Source: Dipylidium caninum | Taxonomy: Eukaryota; Platyhelminthes; Cestoda; Cyclophyllidea; Dipylidiidae | Reading direction: 5' to 3' | DNA: 64,000 bases | Assembly (NCBI GenBank): GCA_017562135.1 | Contig: QEYB01000377.1 | Coordinates: 124,001-188,000, forward strand | In this document: positions 22,634 through 33,870 of the stretch, in pieces | Layout: the number at the start of each line of letters is the position of its first letter | Numbering within the stretch: the first letter of the stretch is position 1 | Position numbers and translations under genes: made by a program | Notes under the pieces: generated by a model | Told to the model about the DNA's origin: nothing | What the model saw: only the letters and a program-made list of their open reading frames with translations | The model's database searches: none

Positions 22634-25600
22634 ATGAATATACGATATGTGTACACGCGAAAGAGAGCCGACTTTGGCAAACAGTGTAATTTTTCCGACC
22701 GGGCGGCTGAAATACACGCAGAAGTTTCCACCTAATCCTCAAGTGGCCGATAAATTTATACTCCGAAACCCCATCTCCCGTGGTATTCAGCATACCAATG
22801 AGATGTCAGAACACGAAGTAAACACGGAACGGGTCTTGTCTGAAGTCCGAGGCATAAATCATACTGAAGGCGGATGGCCTAAAGATGTCAACCATAACGA
22901 GCCTGAACAGGTCCAACGATATAGAAAAAAAATAGAGAAAGACGAAGCATATACGGGCATCCTACAAAATTTGGCTAATGTAAGAGACACACTAGCTTAT
23001 TCTGGTAGGCTGTGGAGCATTGCATTAAACAAAATAATGCCTTGAATATATATGAGGACTATTTCAATGACATCGACTATTATGCTTCTGAGGAGCCACC
23101 CTCAGCAAAGGTCATAATGGTTTTTCGGTAAGTCAGCGAGGACGCAGTGATAGATTTTAGTGACATTAATGAAATTAAACGATCGGCAAGTTATGTCAGT
23201 TGGTTCCCGGAAGGCCCCACAAAGGTTGCTGTCGCTTATAGTAGACTAGGTTTTCTGGAAAATACGTCAAACATCTCCATGGACTCGTATATATGGGACT
23301 TTTCAAACCCAAATAAGCCGGACCTCGTTCTTTCCCCGCCTTCGTCTTTGGTGTGTGTTGAATTCAATCCGAAAGACGTCCATACTCTTGTCGGTGGATG
23401 TCACAATGGACAATTATGTAGGACGATGATTTCTGGCATATCTCACTTACATTGGCGCAAGTATTAATATGGCAGCGTTTTTTCCATTGCATTACGTCTA
23501 ACATTTTTCGTCTGCCGCGTTGTTCCTCAAAATACTCTAGACGAGAGGAAATTATCGAGCCTTCAAGTCTAAGTTTGATACGTAAGTTCTAAATAAGTAG
23601 TCTCCACTGTCGTAAACGTGACCGCACCACAATGAAAGGAAAGTGAACGTTTATTTAGCTCAATTATGTAGGTAGTCCTGCAAGGTAGACATTGTCACGT
23701 GAATAAGTAACTTCGGATATATTTGAGCCTCTTATGGACTAACAAGGTCTCTGGGATCGCCGAAGAGGCTCTCTTCCGGTGGAAGTGTCATTGATAGAAA
23801 ACAGCCATCGTGATCCAGCATGGCAGGTAATCTGGATCCAGTCTAAGACTGGGACCGAGTTCTTCTCCACCAGTACCGATGGCCAAGTGCTGTGGTGGGA
23901 TGTGCGCAGAATGGCCGAGCCCACAGAGAAGCTCTATCTGGACCCCACCAAGAATCAAGACCTTAATTGTGCTATAGGCGCATACGCCCTTGAATATGAA
24001 TCCACCATTCCTACCAAATTCATGGCCGGCTCAGAACAGGTGCGACTAGCTTTTGTTGCATCTACTTAAATCCACTTAACAGTAATATATTTTCCAGTTG
24101 AAAAATTTTGCACTCCCCTAGGGCATGATAATTTCATGCAATCGGAAGGGGAAAACCGCGACGGAGAAGGTCTCTGTAGTCTTCCCAGGTCATAAAGGGC
24201 CAGTTTATGCACTGCAGAGGAACCCATTCTTCCCCAAATTTTTCCTCTCCGTGGGCGACTGGTCGGCCCGAATTTGGTCCGAAGACATGCGAGATGATCC
24301 GATAATGTGGACGCCTTATCATGACTCAGGTTGACTCTGCTTGATAACCTAAGGCTCAACAATCACAAATAGCCCTCTAAGTAACCGCGAGAAATTATTC
24401 CACTTAAGGTGTTACGGACGGCTGCTGGAGTCCGGTTCGGCCAGCTCTCTTCTTCCTCACCCGTCTAAATGGGTGTCTGGAGCTTTGGGACTACGTTTTC
24501 AAGCAACACGAACCCACCCTAAACATCAAGGTGAGTCTCATCTCAACATCTTATCATAATTTGAATTAGGCGCAGACTTCCGACAGGTCGAAGTGGAGTA
24601 GACAAACGCGGTCCTCATTGCACATTCTCACTTTTGCACGGCTCTCCATTGCGACAAGGGGGTAAGTGAGGCCATCGAGGGGATTTAAAGGGAGTCGGGG
24701 GCATCCACAGCGCATAAACCCCTCCGTCTGTGGTCTACAAGACGCGCAAGCATGTGAATACAGCGGTTGGACTGAGCGACACCACCCATAAATGGCCGGT
24801 GGACCACACGACGGTGACCTTTCCGCCGTAGTTCACCGATAGACTTGGCAGCATAAATATGTTTGGCACAAGAAAGCATAAACACTTGAATTCAATTGTT
24901 TTCCCTAAAATCACTCCGAACAGCGGCGTAGTTCCACGGAGGAGTCATGGACTGCCCGTTCCGTCGGCCAATCCATCTTCCCCATTCGCCGTCAAAGGTC
25001 TCCGTTCCAGTCCCCGTCCACCGCAATCTCCATCGGGTTTCTCTCAAACCACTCAAACTAGTGCTTGGAGAAAGGTCTACTTATCCTCTTCCCTTCCATC
25101 ACTTTTACTCAAATTAAAAAGGGGCCACGTAAATAGCTTTGGAAGGCAATTACGAGCGCATCGAGGAGTCCCCCTCCTTATAACTCTTTCGCCATTCTCC
25201 TCTGAACCCCAAAACTTGGTTTGTTATTAGCGAAACATTGACGGAAGAAGATCTTTAGACGTGGAGGAAGGTTTATCACCTTTCTTTCTGAACTGCCAAA
25301 AGGATTCCGTCCCACAGACCCCAAATATTATCGTCCTTTTTACGAATTCACTATTCAAGTCAGGACTTTTGTCACTGAACCAACTGTGGAATCTGTGCCT
25401 CCGGAGAAAAAATCTTTCATCGCTAAAAATCTATTCCAGGGCCTCATATCACGAACAGAGGCGGTCTTTTTATGAACAAACTATCGTTCACAGGTAGCTG
25501 ACGACGCCCTCCACTGCGTGCGTGTCAACGAGGAGGGCCAACTGGTGGCCGTCGGTTCTCATTCTGGCGTTACCACCATCCTCGAACTCTCCGGCGGCTT

Positions 25601-27021
25601 CTCCACCGCTGCCAAGAATGAGAAGGCCACCATGGGCGCCATGTTAGAAAGGGAGACGCATCGTGAGAAGATTCTCGAGGCGCGGGCCAAGGAGTTGCGG
25701 GTGAAGGAGAAGCAGCGCGCCATGGCCGAAGCAGCAGCCGCGTCTACAGCCCGAGGCGCGAGACCGACTGAGGCCGCGGCGGAGGCTCCGGAAAAAGACA
25801 GGACGGAGGCGGTGGAAGGGGAGGCGAGGGAGGAGGCAAGTCTGCTGCGTGATCGTTAGCTCACGACTAATGCGAGGCGGAGAGAGGGAAAGAGTACGGC
25901 CGCTGCCTCCTCCGTCACTGTCCAACTGACGTAGAGGCGAATGCATAAGTGGAGTGTTTTGTCGCCTTAACGGAAGACCGGTGGGCCATTGTACTCGGTC
26001 GCTGCTCCTTATTTCCACAAGCAGCGCCTCCTTAAACTATTTAGCCAAGGAAGATGTCTTAAAGCCCTCAAACGGTATGTCTTTGCAATTTCTGGCTTTT
26101 ACCTCGCCTCAATCGAGATGGAAGGTGTGGCTAGAGGGAGACAGGGACTTTGCAGGCGACTTTTGCTTGGTAGTTAAAAATGACAAAATAACCAGGCCGA
26201 ATGAGGGAGAAAATTGTCAAATCGTGGATCGGTCTCAAGGCGAGAAATTCTAGCTGCATTAGGGTTTTTGCGTGGAAACCCCCCTTTCAGTGGCTTGTAG
26301 CTCTAGTCCATGACGTAGGGCCCCCTTGAAGACTCGGCGACGCCAGCATTTTTCTGTGAAATGAGCACCCAACAGTGCCGAAGTCCACCGGTAGGTGAGG
26401 CACGTAATATTTCCATGCCACGTTACTTTATGCCGGAAGTGGCCGCTGGTTAAAGCCGAGAGAGTGGTGGGGCCACGTGAAGGGTGGTGAAACCATCATA
26501 TGTGTTAAATTGCCCCATTTGATAATTGCCTTCTCTTCCCTTCCCCCATCTGGGCCTTCCATAGCCTTCACCATAATCGTCTCGCGTGACCTTGTTATTC
26601 CTTCAGGCCGAAGGTGAGGGTGAAGAGCTCGCGGTAGAAGAACAACTCTCGGCTGAGGAGCTTTTAAAAAAGGTAGAACAGGAATTCTTCAAGATGATTG
26701 AAGAGGAAAGACGCAAACGTGAAAGAGATAACGATGAACGCAGCCGCGTAATGGAAACACTGGAAATCGTGAACAGGGAAGGGGATATGGAGGAAGAAGA
26801 GGGGGACGAGGAAGCAGAAGAGGACGAAGGCGAGGAAGAGGAGGAGGAGGACGAGGAGGGCTTTGAGGTTGACCTGGCAGGAGAGGCTGCGGAGACTCCT
26901 GATCTTGCTGGGCTCGAGGAAAACGAGGTAACCCACACGGCGCCATAGGATGTCAGGGGTTTCGCGCGCGTCAAATAAACTAGGCCTTCACAATTTTCCT
27001 TTGTAGGACGCGGACTCCTAG
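22634..27021 (+). CDS. DNAI2: Axonemal dynein intermediate chain 2 (DNAI2), WD-repeat protein of the outer arm
   Basis: DNAI2 is an intermediate chain that anchors outer dynein arms on ciliary and flagellar doublets. Exons are 22634-22979, 23009-23127, 23161-23417, 23747-24039, 24122-24329, 24409-24530, 25494-25835, 26607-26927 and probably 27007-27021, giving ~673 residues (human 605). Family words occur throughout: [13 protein letters not shown] at the N-terminus, [29 protein letters not shown], then WD repeats ([66 protein letters not shown]) and the [13 protein letters not shown] helix, ending in a long Glu/Asp-rich tail. Phases close except in exon 1, where one extra T in 22,725-22,727 shifts frame between RAAEIHAEV and [10 protein letters not shown]. 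Two introns are 29 and 33 nt, and intron 7 uses a GC donor. If the last intron is retained the stop is at 26,946-26,948. Confidence 0.93.
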
Positions 27022-28660
27022 GCAGGGCGCATTCGCCATCGCCCACACTCCATTCGGTGTCAATTAGCACTGTAAAATATCTACGACCGGTTGTGTTCGA
27101 ACTTTTTATCGATTTCCAATTCTGGTTATGCTTCTATGCTGGGAAGGCAGGTGGAGGCGCAAATGTTCGCTCGCTCGTCCTCTGGCCCCGAGCGAAAATC
27201 GATAGTGCGTTCGATGCACCGACTGAAACCAGCCTGTCCCGCTAACTGGGTCAAGTGGGTTTGGATCCCACGACCGCCAACGATGACAAAATTGGAGGGG
27301 GGGGGGGGACGTGGAGCGGGGGAGGGTCGCCTCGAGGCTGACGGACAGATGTCGAGCGAGTCTTGTGACAAGCTGAGACTGGCTTTGGGCATCAGACCTC
27401 TCTCTCCCTTGCCTCCCCTCCACACCCCTTCCTCCGATTTCTACTTCCGCCATCAGCGTTTTTCTCCCCTCAAGGCTCCCCACCAGTGGCACTGAGTCTC
27501 TGTTATGAGTATACACACTAATAGGGTGCAAAGCTCCTTTTTTCACGCAACTTGATCGGAATAGTAAATGCTACGAACGCGTCAGCAGTCCTAAACACAT
27601 AAATTAAATGAACTAGCAGTGTCTGCTTCTTGTTTATCATGTGGTTTGTAATTCGACCCCTGTACCCGCCTTGCTCCGGTCACCCGGCTTGTGCGAGTCT
27701 GAACATTGGACTCGGTGGTCGGCGTGTTGCGCCACTGTTGGCGCAACGGAGAAGTGCTGATGAAAGGCACTTAGGCGCAGAGCGGCAGAGAGCAAAATAC
27801 CGGTGTGCAAGGTGAGCACGAAAATATGACGCTCCTCGAAACACTGGAGATTGAGTCGCCTTCGAAATAAAGAAGTGGCCCATTTTCTGCGGTAAACACG
27901 GATCATCGGACCAAAAAATCCCGACATATCAAAGCACAGCATGCCGGAGAGAGGCAGTTGGACCACTCAAGCGCACACACACTTCCCTGTCTCCGAGGCC
28001 ACATGACTGACGCGGCGTCCCGCCTACGATTATCAAGTGGACAAATGACACGTAGAATGGCCTCCGACCTCGAGACGACCGAAATCCCACACAGTAGGGG
28101 CAAAAGCGAAGCAGAATTCAAGTCGAGGGTCGCCGTGACGACCGTCCGCCGTCACAATCGGAAAACAAGACGGGACTCGTAAACTGAAAAACCACCACGA
28201 CCGCATGCCACTAGCCTACCTCAACTCCCAACTCACTGACTGACGTGGCAAGCAGCCCCCACCTGCAGCCAAGCCTGCTCCATACTCAGCAGCACGAGCT
28301 CAGCGACTAACAAGTGCTGAGAGTACATCGAGGACCCGAAAAAATGACCCATAAAAGAATGAAACCCCCACATGGCAAGAAGCAGGTAGTTTCAATCTGT
28401 GAAACTTGCACCGGAACCTACCAGAACACGCGTCTGAGTCTCCAGTAAGAAGAGAAGAAACGACGGGACCACGAGCCAGATGGGAAGGCCCCCAAGCACG
28501 AAAAAAGCATACAGAATCCCTTTAGATAGTGTTCAACCGCTCACTGAGAGTGACTAAACCCCACTCGATCGTGGACACGTAACAGTACAACTAAAAGTTT
28601 GTAAGAGCGGGAGCAATCAATAATTTTTAAATGGGTATCCACAAAACGTGGACACAAAAA
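27022..28660. other. Intergenic region, no gene recognised
   Basis: It contains a long G-run at about 27,297-27,308, which is C-rich on the other strand, and several open frames of 60-146 codons that overlap each other with no domain or splice consistency. The stretch around 27,252-27,275 (GGGTTTGGATCCCAC) faintly resembles a tRNA T-arm, but no cloverleaf could be built around it. Confidence 0.5.
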
Positions 28661-28669
28661 ACGGGTAGT

Positions 28670-29617
28670 TCAAGAGGTCAAGGAAGACGACAATTTTTCG
28701 TAACATGGCGGTGGGTAGGGAGGCGGTGGGCCCAGTGGAGGCGCAGTAGCTCTCGAATAAGTCGACGAGTCGAAGGTGGGACTCTGAGGCCCCGATAGAA
28801 GGGAAGGAGCCCCCGCCGCCGGTGGCGTCTAAAGTAGATGAACAATTAGTTAACCATCTTACCGAACGTACCTTGAACTCATATACCGAAATAAACATAT
28901 AAACGACTTGAACCCTACAGGACAAAATAACGATTATGGTTTTTAAATGAACACTATTTCAGTCAAGGTTAGAGAAGTAAGAGAAACATAAAACAACAAG
29001 ACTCCCAAAAAGACAATTTTAAATGCCACGAAGACGTATTTGGCATTTATTTAAGGCACTGTATTTACTCAATAACAGAAATCAAGAAAACATCATAAGA
29101 AAAAATGCCAAATGGACATGCTGACCACAAATGCCAAGGCGGGGGGCCGCAAAGGATATGAAAAATACATACTAGAGCACTCACAACATAAACTGCTGTA
29201 ACGTTCTGCTTCGTTGGAGTAAGGCAATACACAAAAGCGGCGCTTATAATGGCAAAAAGCACCATTATTGCACCACAGACGAGTAGTCCAATGCCGAGAG
29301 ACTTCCTGCGAAGAAGGGAAGGAGATCAAGCAAGAGCAAAATAACTTTCTTTGGGTTAAGATCCCTAAACCATACCACATCGCGCGGTTCTCTATTATAT
29401 CAGGACGGGGATCGGTCATGTGTTCAATGACATCAATTAAAGATTCTGATTTATTCGTGTACACAAGGAATCCGCCTGCGGCAATGAGGCCGGCCGCGAA
29501 TGCTACACTGAATACCAGGCAGCAGCGGCAGCAACACAAGCTGCACTTTTGGCAACAATTAACCTTGGATACAATGACGGCTGGCGACATGTGCGACCGC
29601 TGGGGACTAAAACCCAT
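28670..29617 (-). CDS. Small two-pass membrane protein with cysteine-rich N-terminus and PPPPY tail
   Basis: The family is not recognised. Exons on the minus strand are 29617-29376, 29305-29185 and 28828-28670, with closing phases, giving ~173 residues (179 if the ATG at 29,635 is used). The N-terminal part has a cysteine cluster (CCQKCSLCCCRCC) that could be palmitoylated, directly before a first membrane helix (LVFSVAFAAGLIAAGGFLVY). A ~35-residue loop (SESLIDVIEHMTDPRPDIIE) follows, then a second helix (LGIGLLVCGAIMVLFAIISA). The C-terminal tail is proline-rich with the motif PPPPYPPPCY. PPxY motifs bind WW domains, for example those of NEDD4-type ubiquitin ligases, so an adaptor or trafficking role is possible by analogy. 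The donor after ATGTG (29,376) was chosen because it keeps frame. Confidence 0.6.
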
Positions 29618-29639
29618 GGCCAATCGCGGAACCACCTAA

Positions 29640-30555
29640 GAACGCACAGTCGCGAGGAGAAGGTCGGCCGCCGTATGAACTAATAAAGTGGTGAAGTTAA
29701 AAAAACCACTAGCGATTAACTTTTAGAATGATCAACGTATTTTCCATTTAAGAAAAATTGTCATTTAAAAATCTTTGCAGCATTTAATTTGAAGATAAGT
29801 GAGTTAATAAAAGCTATAAGCCATGGGACTTTTAAGGACTTCCAAGACTAGCGTAAGTCAAATAAATACAATGTATCGCCTCAGACTTAGAAAATTTCTG
29901 CGCGACCTGCTTTTGTTAATCCACCCAATATCAGATAGAAAACGAGGGGACCTTTGTACAGATAAATTGAGCTAACTGTCCCCACCAATCGAACAAATCT
30001 ATTTGAGCAAATTTATTGTAAGTGCTTACGTTCTTTACTTGACGAGTTGTAAGTGCGTAACTTTGGATAGTCATCTGGTAGAAGTGCCAGAAATCTGGGA
30101 TTTCCTTCACTGAAAGTTATCACCTATGAAACATCCCCATTCTACAAATTTTCTTGTTTTCATCAAAGTCAAGGTTCTCATATTTGTTAGTTTTTCGTAA
30201 GAATTATACCTGAATGACCATCTTTTCGATACTGTTTCTAAAAATCGTTTTATATTAACTCCCACTCCTCACACTTCATGGCGGATGATAAAATACTCTT
30301 GGACTAACGCTGGTGCGTTGAATGAAGCGAAAAAAAACACCAGTGATAGCCTTGAAGCAAACAATATCCAGTAGATCAATCATTCATTGGACCTATTTTT
30401 AGAGTATTTATTGAATTTGCCGGTTGCCAGCCTACACTATCACCGTGGGATGGGATGTTCGGTTGAGAACCTAGTAGATGGCATCTTCCTGTGAGAGTTT
30501 AAACCTCGGTAAACTCGAAAGTAGAGGCAATAACTCTGCGTCAACAAAAAATACG
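29640..30555. other. AT-rich spacer, nothing recognised
   Basis: No open frame with recognisable features lies here. The sequence is AT-rich and contains several short homopolymer runs but no repeat of note. Confidence 0.5.
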
Positions 30556-30817
30556 CTAGATGAGAGCATGTGCTTGTGTTTTAAGAAATTCTTTTGAAGC
30601 TAACATCGAATCACAAAGATGTGAAGGCAGGAACAATTGCTTGAGTGGGCCGTAAAGTTCAACCTCGGCTGTTCCAAACGTGCGCTCAGGGCCTCGCATA
30701 CAGTTGTACCACGATTGAAAATCCTCTAATCTTTGAAGACGAGTAATATAATTTTGTCCACTATACCGTGAAGGCGCAATATTCAAGTATGGCAAGAGCT
30801 GTGAAGCCACCAGTCTA
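30556..30817 (-). CDS. Possible terminal exon of an unidentified minus-strand gene
   Basis: The open frame reads on the minus strand from an apparent acceptor (TGTAAATACATTAG-like context near 30,818) to a stop at 30,556. The ~85 residues have a balanced, protein-like composition (for example NYITRLQRLEDFQSWYNCMR and LFLPSHLCDSMLASKEFL), unlike the surrounding AT-rich sequence. No upstream exon was identified, no family was recognised, and it may be a chance frame. Confidence 0.22.
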
Positions 30818-31825
30818 ATGTAAATAAAATGAAGTGATTTTGCATGACAAATCGAAGAATTAGAAATCACTGTTTGGATAAGAAATATAACCAAACTGGT
30901 CAGGTTCACAAGTTTATGAAAATTCAAATTCAACACAAATGCTTACTTGCCAAAAGTTACATTCGATGAGCGCAGAAATCGAGTCTTTCTTTTATTGGAA
31001 GGAAAGATTCTCCATTGCGTGGCAGAGTTCTATGTTTAGAATCCGATTTTTAATTTAGTTCTCCGTAAGCTATTTTAGATTTTGCTCTTTCAGAGGACGA
31101 CTTAGGCTGCGAGGCTGCCTTTTGGCAACTTCTCTTAGGGTAGACGATAGGGTTATCTCAGAGATCTTCAGGCCTTATGAGCGCAATGAGCTAACACCGC
31201 ATTAGTTCCATGAATCGCAATTATTTTATGGTCAGAGGTTAGCTTATTTGTAGCTTGAAGCGTTACTCGATGCACCGGGTGAAATAAAACCTGTCTCCAG
31301 AATCGAAAAATGCAAACATAACATTAGCTTCTTCTATTTGAGCACTTGCAGTGAGCTTGGAACAAATGTACCGCTCAGATTGTTTACTCGCACATAAAAC
31401 ACGCAAGAACCACCGATCCGAATGCCTCAGTCAGCACAGTCTAGCAGTCTGTATAATGCAGCAGGAAATTTGGGCACTTCCGAGCTACTAGCTTCCTGGC
31501 AAAGAAAAGTAATTAGGAATTTCTAAAACAAATCATGTTTTTTTTTGGAAGGGATGACCGTACCCTTGGTATTTTTTTAAAATATTAACTGACTTCTTTA
31601 GCCAATCAGATTGCCGAAAATCCACCAATCACCTTTTTCCTCACTTTTACCCTATTTTAATGTGATCTCCGGGTAATAAAAAGGCATATTAAGCTGTAGT
31701 CTTATTCTTCAAATAAAATATTAATAAATCGCTTTGGTTTTAGTAGAATTTAGTAACTTGTTTACCATAAGGTCCCCTAAAATGGCCTATAAGTTAATGA
31801 GATTATATGGAAACATTCTTTTCAA

Positions 31826-32529
31826 ATGATCACTGAAGCGGGAGAATCCGATCTCGATCAAAAACGCCGAATTGGCGTCAGGTGGTGTGACCTTTTGAGG
31901 GCTTCTTCTGGAGCACAGCCCCGACAAATTCGCCAAAGCAGCATTGCGTTGTTAAGAGGGTGCTTCCGTCAGGTCCCAAATCACATTCTCATATTTCCAC
32001 CAGATATCCTGGCTTCCTCATTTTCCAGATGAAATTCGAAACAAATACTCACGCACATACTAACAAATGCTTTCACATTAGCGCTGCGAATTCTTTTTCT
32101 TTAGGCAGATTAAAAGCTCTTACATTTCTCACCTGGTTTCAACTGCTTTAAAGGTGGAGACCGGAGCAAAATGTTTCCACAAATATTTTCCCCGGCCACA
32201 TTGTAGCCCTCAGAGTTCAATGTTCTCGAAGCGGATATGATTTCTTGTAATGTGGACAAGACTTGGCATTCTTTTATTGCAATTCTGTCAAAGTCGAGCT
32301 AATCAAGCCGTAGGGCGGCCGTCAGGTCGAGGTGGACGCCCCGTGTTCGACAGAAGACCGAAGTTTTCGACTAGGCAGTTCACACGATTCCTCCGAGTCT
32401 GTGTCTCTCATGGACCCGCATTTTCCAGCTCTGACTTGCCTTCGCAAGCATGAAGAGGCCGGGGAAGCGACTAACCTCCTATATTTCGAGGCCGCCAGGC
32501 TTCAGCTCCCTCCGGCGAAAGACTCCTAG
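31826..32529 (+). CDS. Possible 3' exons of an unidentified plus-strand gene
   Basis: Two stretches look like exons. The first, 31,826 to about 31,971, reads from an ATG through QKRRIGVRWCDLL and RQIRQSSIALLRGCFRQ to a possible splice. The second, about 32,324-32,529, follows a CCGTCAG acceptor and reads VEVDAPCSTEDRSFRLGSS, SLMDPHFPALTCLRKHEEAG and FEAARLQLPPAKDS to a stop. The joining and the start are uncertain and no domain is recognised. Confidence 0.22.
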
Positions 32530-33700
32530 TCTAAGGAGTGAAGGACGTAGTTTGGTGGGTTCGGACAAGGTGATCCTTTAATTGTTGAACACTCTGTGTG
32601 ACGCATCCCTCGATTCGGTGTTTTGGAAAGCCGCAGTAATTTCGTTTTCCCGCCCGCAGGCGACTCAGCTACAAGTTGCCCGCTCGGAAGCCCTGTTTCA
32701 TGGATTGAAGGTGGTTTTTCCTCTTTAAGTAGGTTGTAGAAGATATGCTCCATTCTAAGTTGAAGCAAAACTATTGTCAGCTACGCCGCTAAAAGACAGC
32801 GTAATTCTAGCAGAAGGCGGTAAAGACGAAGCTCACAAGGACCCTCTTCACGGTCGTGTGTCAGCGGACTCGTTCTAATCGCCTCGGGGTCTCCCCTGCA
32901 TGCCGCCGTCTTTGCTTAGAGCCCGGCTGTTGTCCGGTGCGGCGTGCTACGACGCGAGGTGGAAAATCCTCGGTTTAGACGAAATCTTGAGTCGAAGAGA
33001 TGCATTCGGTGAAGCAGTCTCGCGGCGATGGCACGGCGGACAGACGAACAGACGGCATCCACGGCCAGTGACGCGTTCGACGTGGCGTCCAAGAAGGGCG
33101 GGAAGAATCTGACACTGGCTTCCTCGCTGTGGCTGCGCTCTCTCGTCGTCGACGCTCTGAAGATGTCCACTGCCGCACAGTTGGGCGCGGATTTCGCCCC
33201 GTTATCACGCTTTATACGGTGGCTCGCAGTTGCCAGGACGACGGAAAAAACGGCCGACGAACAGGAATTGGCATTTTCGCTGATCTACCCGACATTTACG
33301 CCTTTCCCTTTGCCTACAATCTAGTTTTGCGCTCACTAAAACGTCAGAAGCATAAAATTTTGCGTAAAAATAAGCTTTGCCCTGCGAACTCTTTGCACAT
33401 CAACGCAAATTTCACAATCGAACAAATTGTTTGCCGAACAGGCTAACGCTTGACGTGCCACCGCCGCTTAACAACAGTAAACACCTTTCCGTGTGCTCTA
33501 ATGAATCTACGAATGGTGTCTGATGCGACATAGCATATGGATTTATATATTTTCCACTACCATAAGCATAATAGACCGGAAAATGCTCAAAAAATCACTA
33601 TTTTTAATATGTTAACCACGAAATTGCACTGCCTTGGCATGTCCACTGAGGCGATCTGTAGATTTGCATACCCCATGCGTTTGGCACACAAACACACCCA

Positions 33701-33735
<35 letters not shown>

Positions 33736-33870
33736 GACTGGTAGGAAACAGGATGGCGAATGGATTGTGCTCACACCGAATTTACGACCAACGATTCGTC
33801 TGTGCCTCTAGGTCAGGTCGACGGTTTGGCGTATTTGAGTGGTCACTAACGCTACATTAAATATTTCCAG
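32530..33870. other. Unassigned stretch with a (CA)n microsatellite
   Basis: No confident gene is seen. An open frame at 33,028-33,324 (plus) reads LTLASSLWLRSLVVDALKM and could be a first exon of the helical gene that follows, but no donor with matching phase was found. An overlapping frame on the minus strand is equally long. The CA microsatellite is described separately. Confidence 0.4.
33703..33732. repeat. (CA)n microsatellite
   Basis: A nearly perfect CA dinucleotide tract of about 15 units is preceded by degenerate CA-rich sequence from about 33,686. It lies outside recognised exons. Confidence 0.95.

Noticed and set aside
26603..27070. 155-codon serine-rich open frame on the minus strand
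   Set aside because: It is the antisense of the Glu/Asp-rich tail exon of DNAI2; low-complexity coding DNA often leaves the opposite strand open.
27245..27280. tRNA-like T-arm sequence
   Set aside because: The GGGTTTGGATCCCAC stretch pairs like a T-arm, but no anticodon or acceptor stem could be placed at the right distance.
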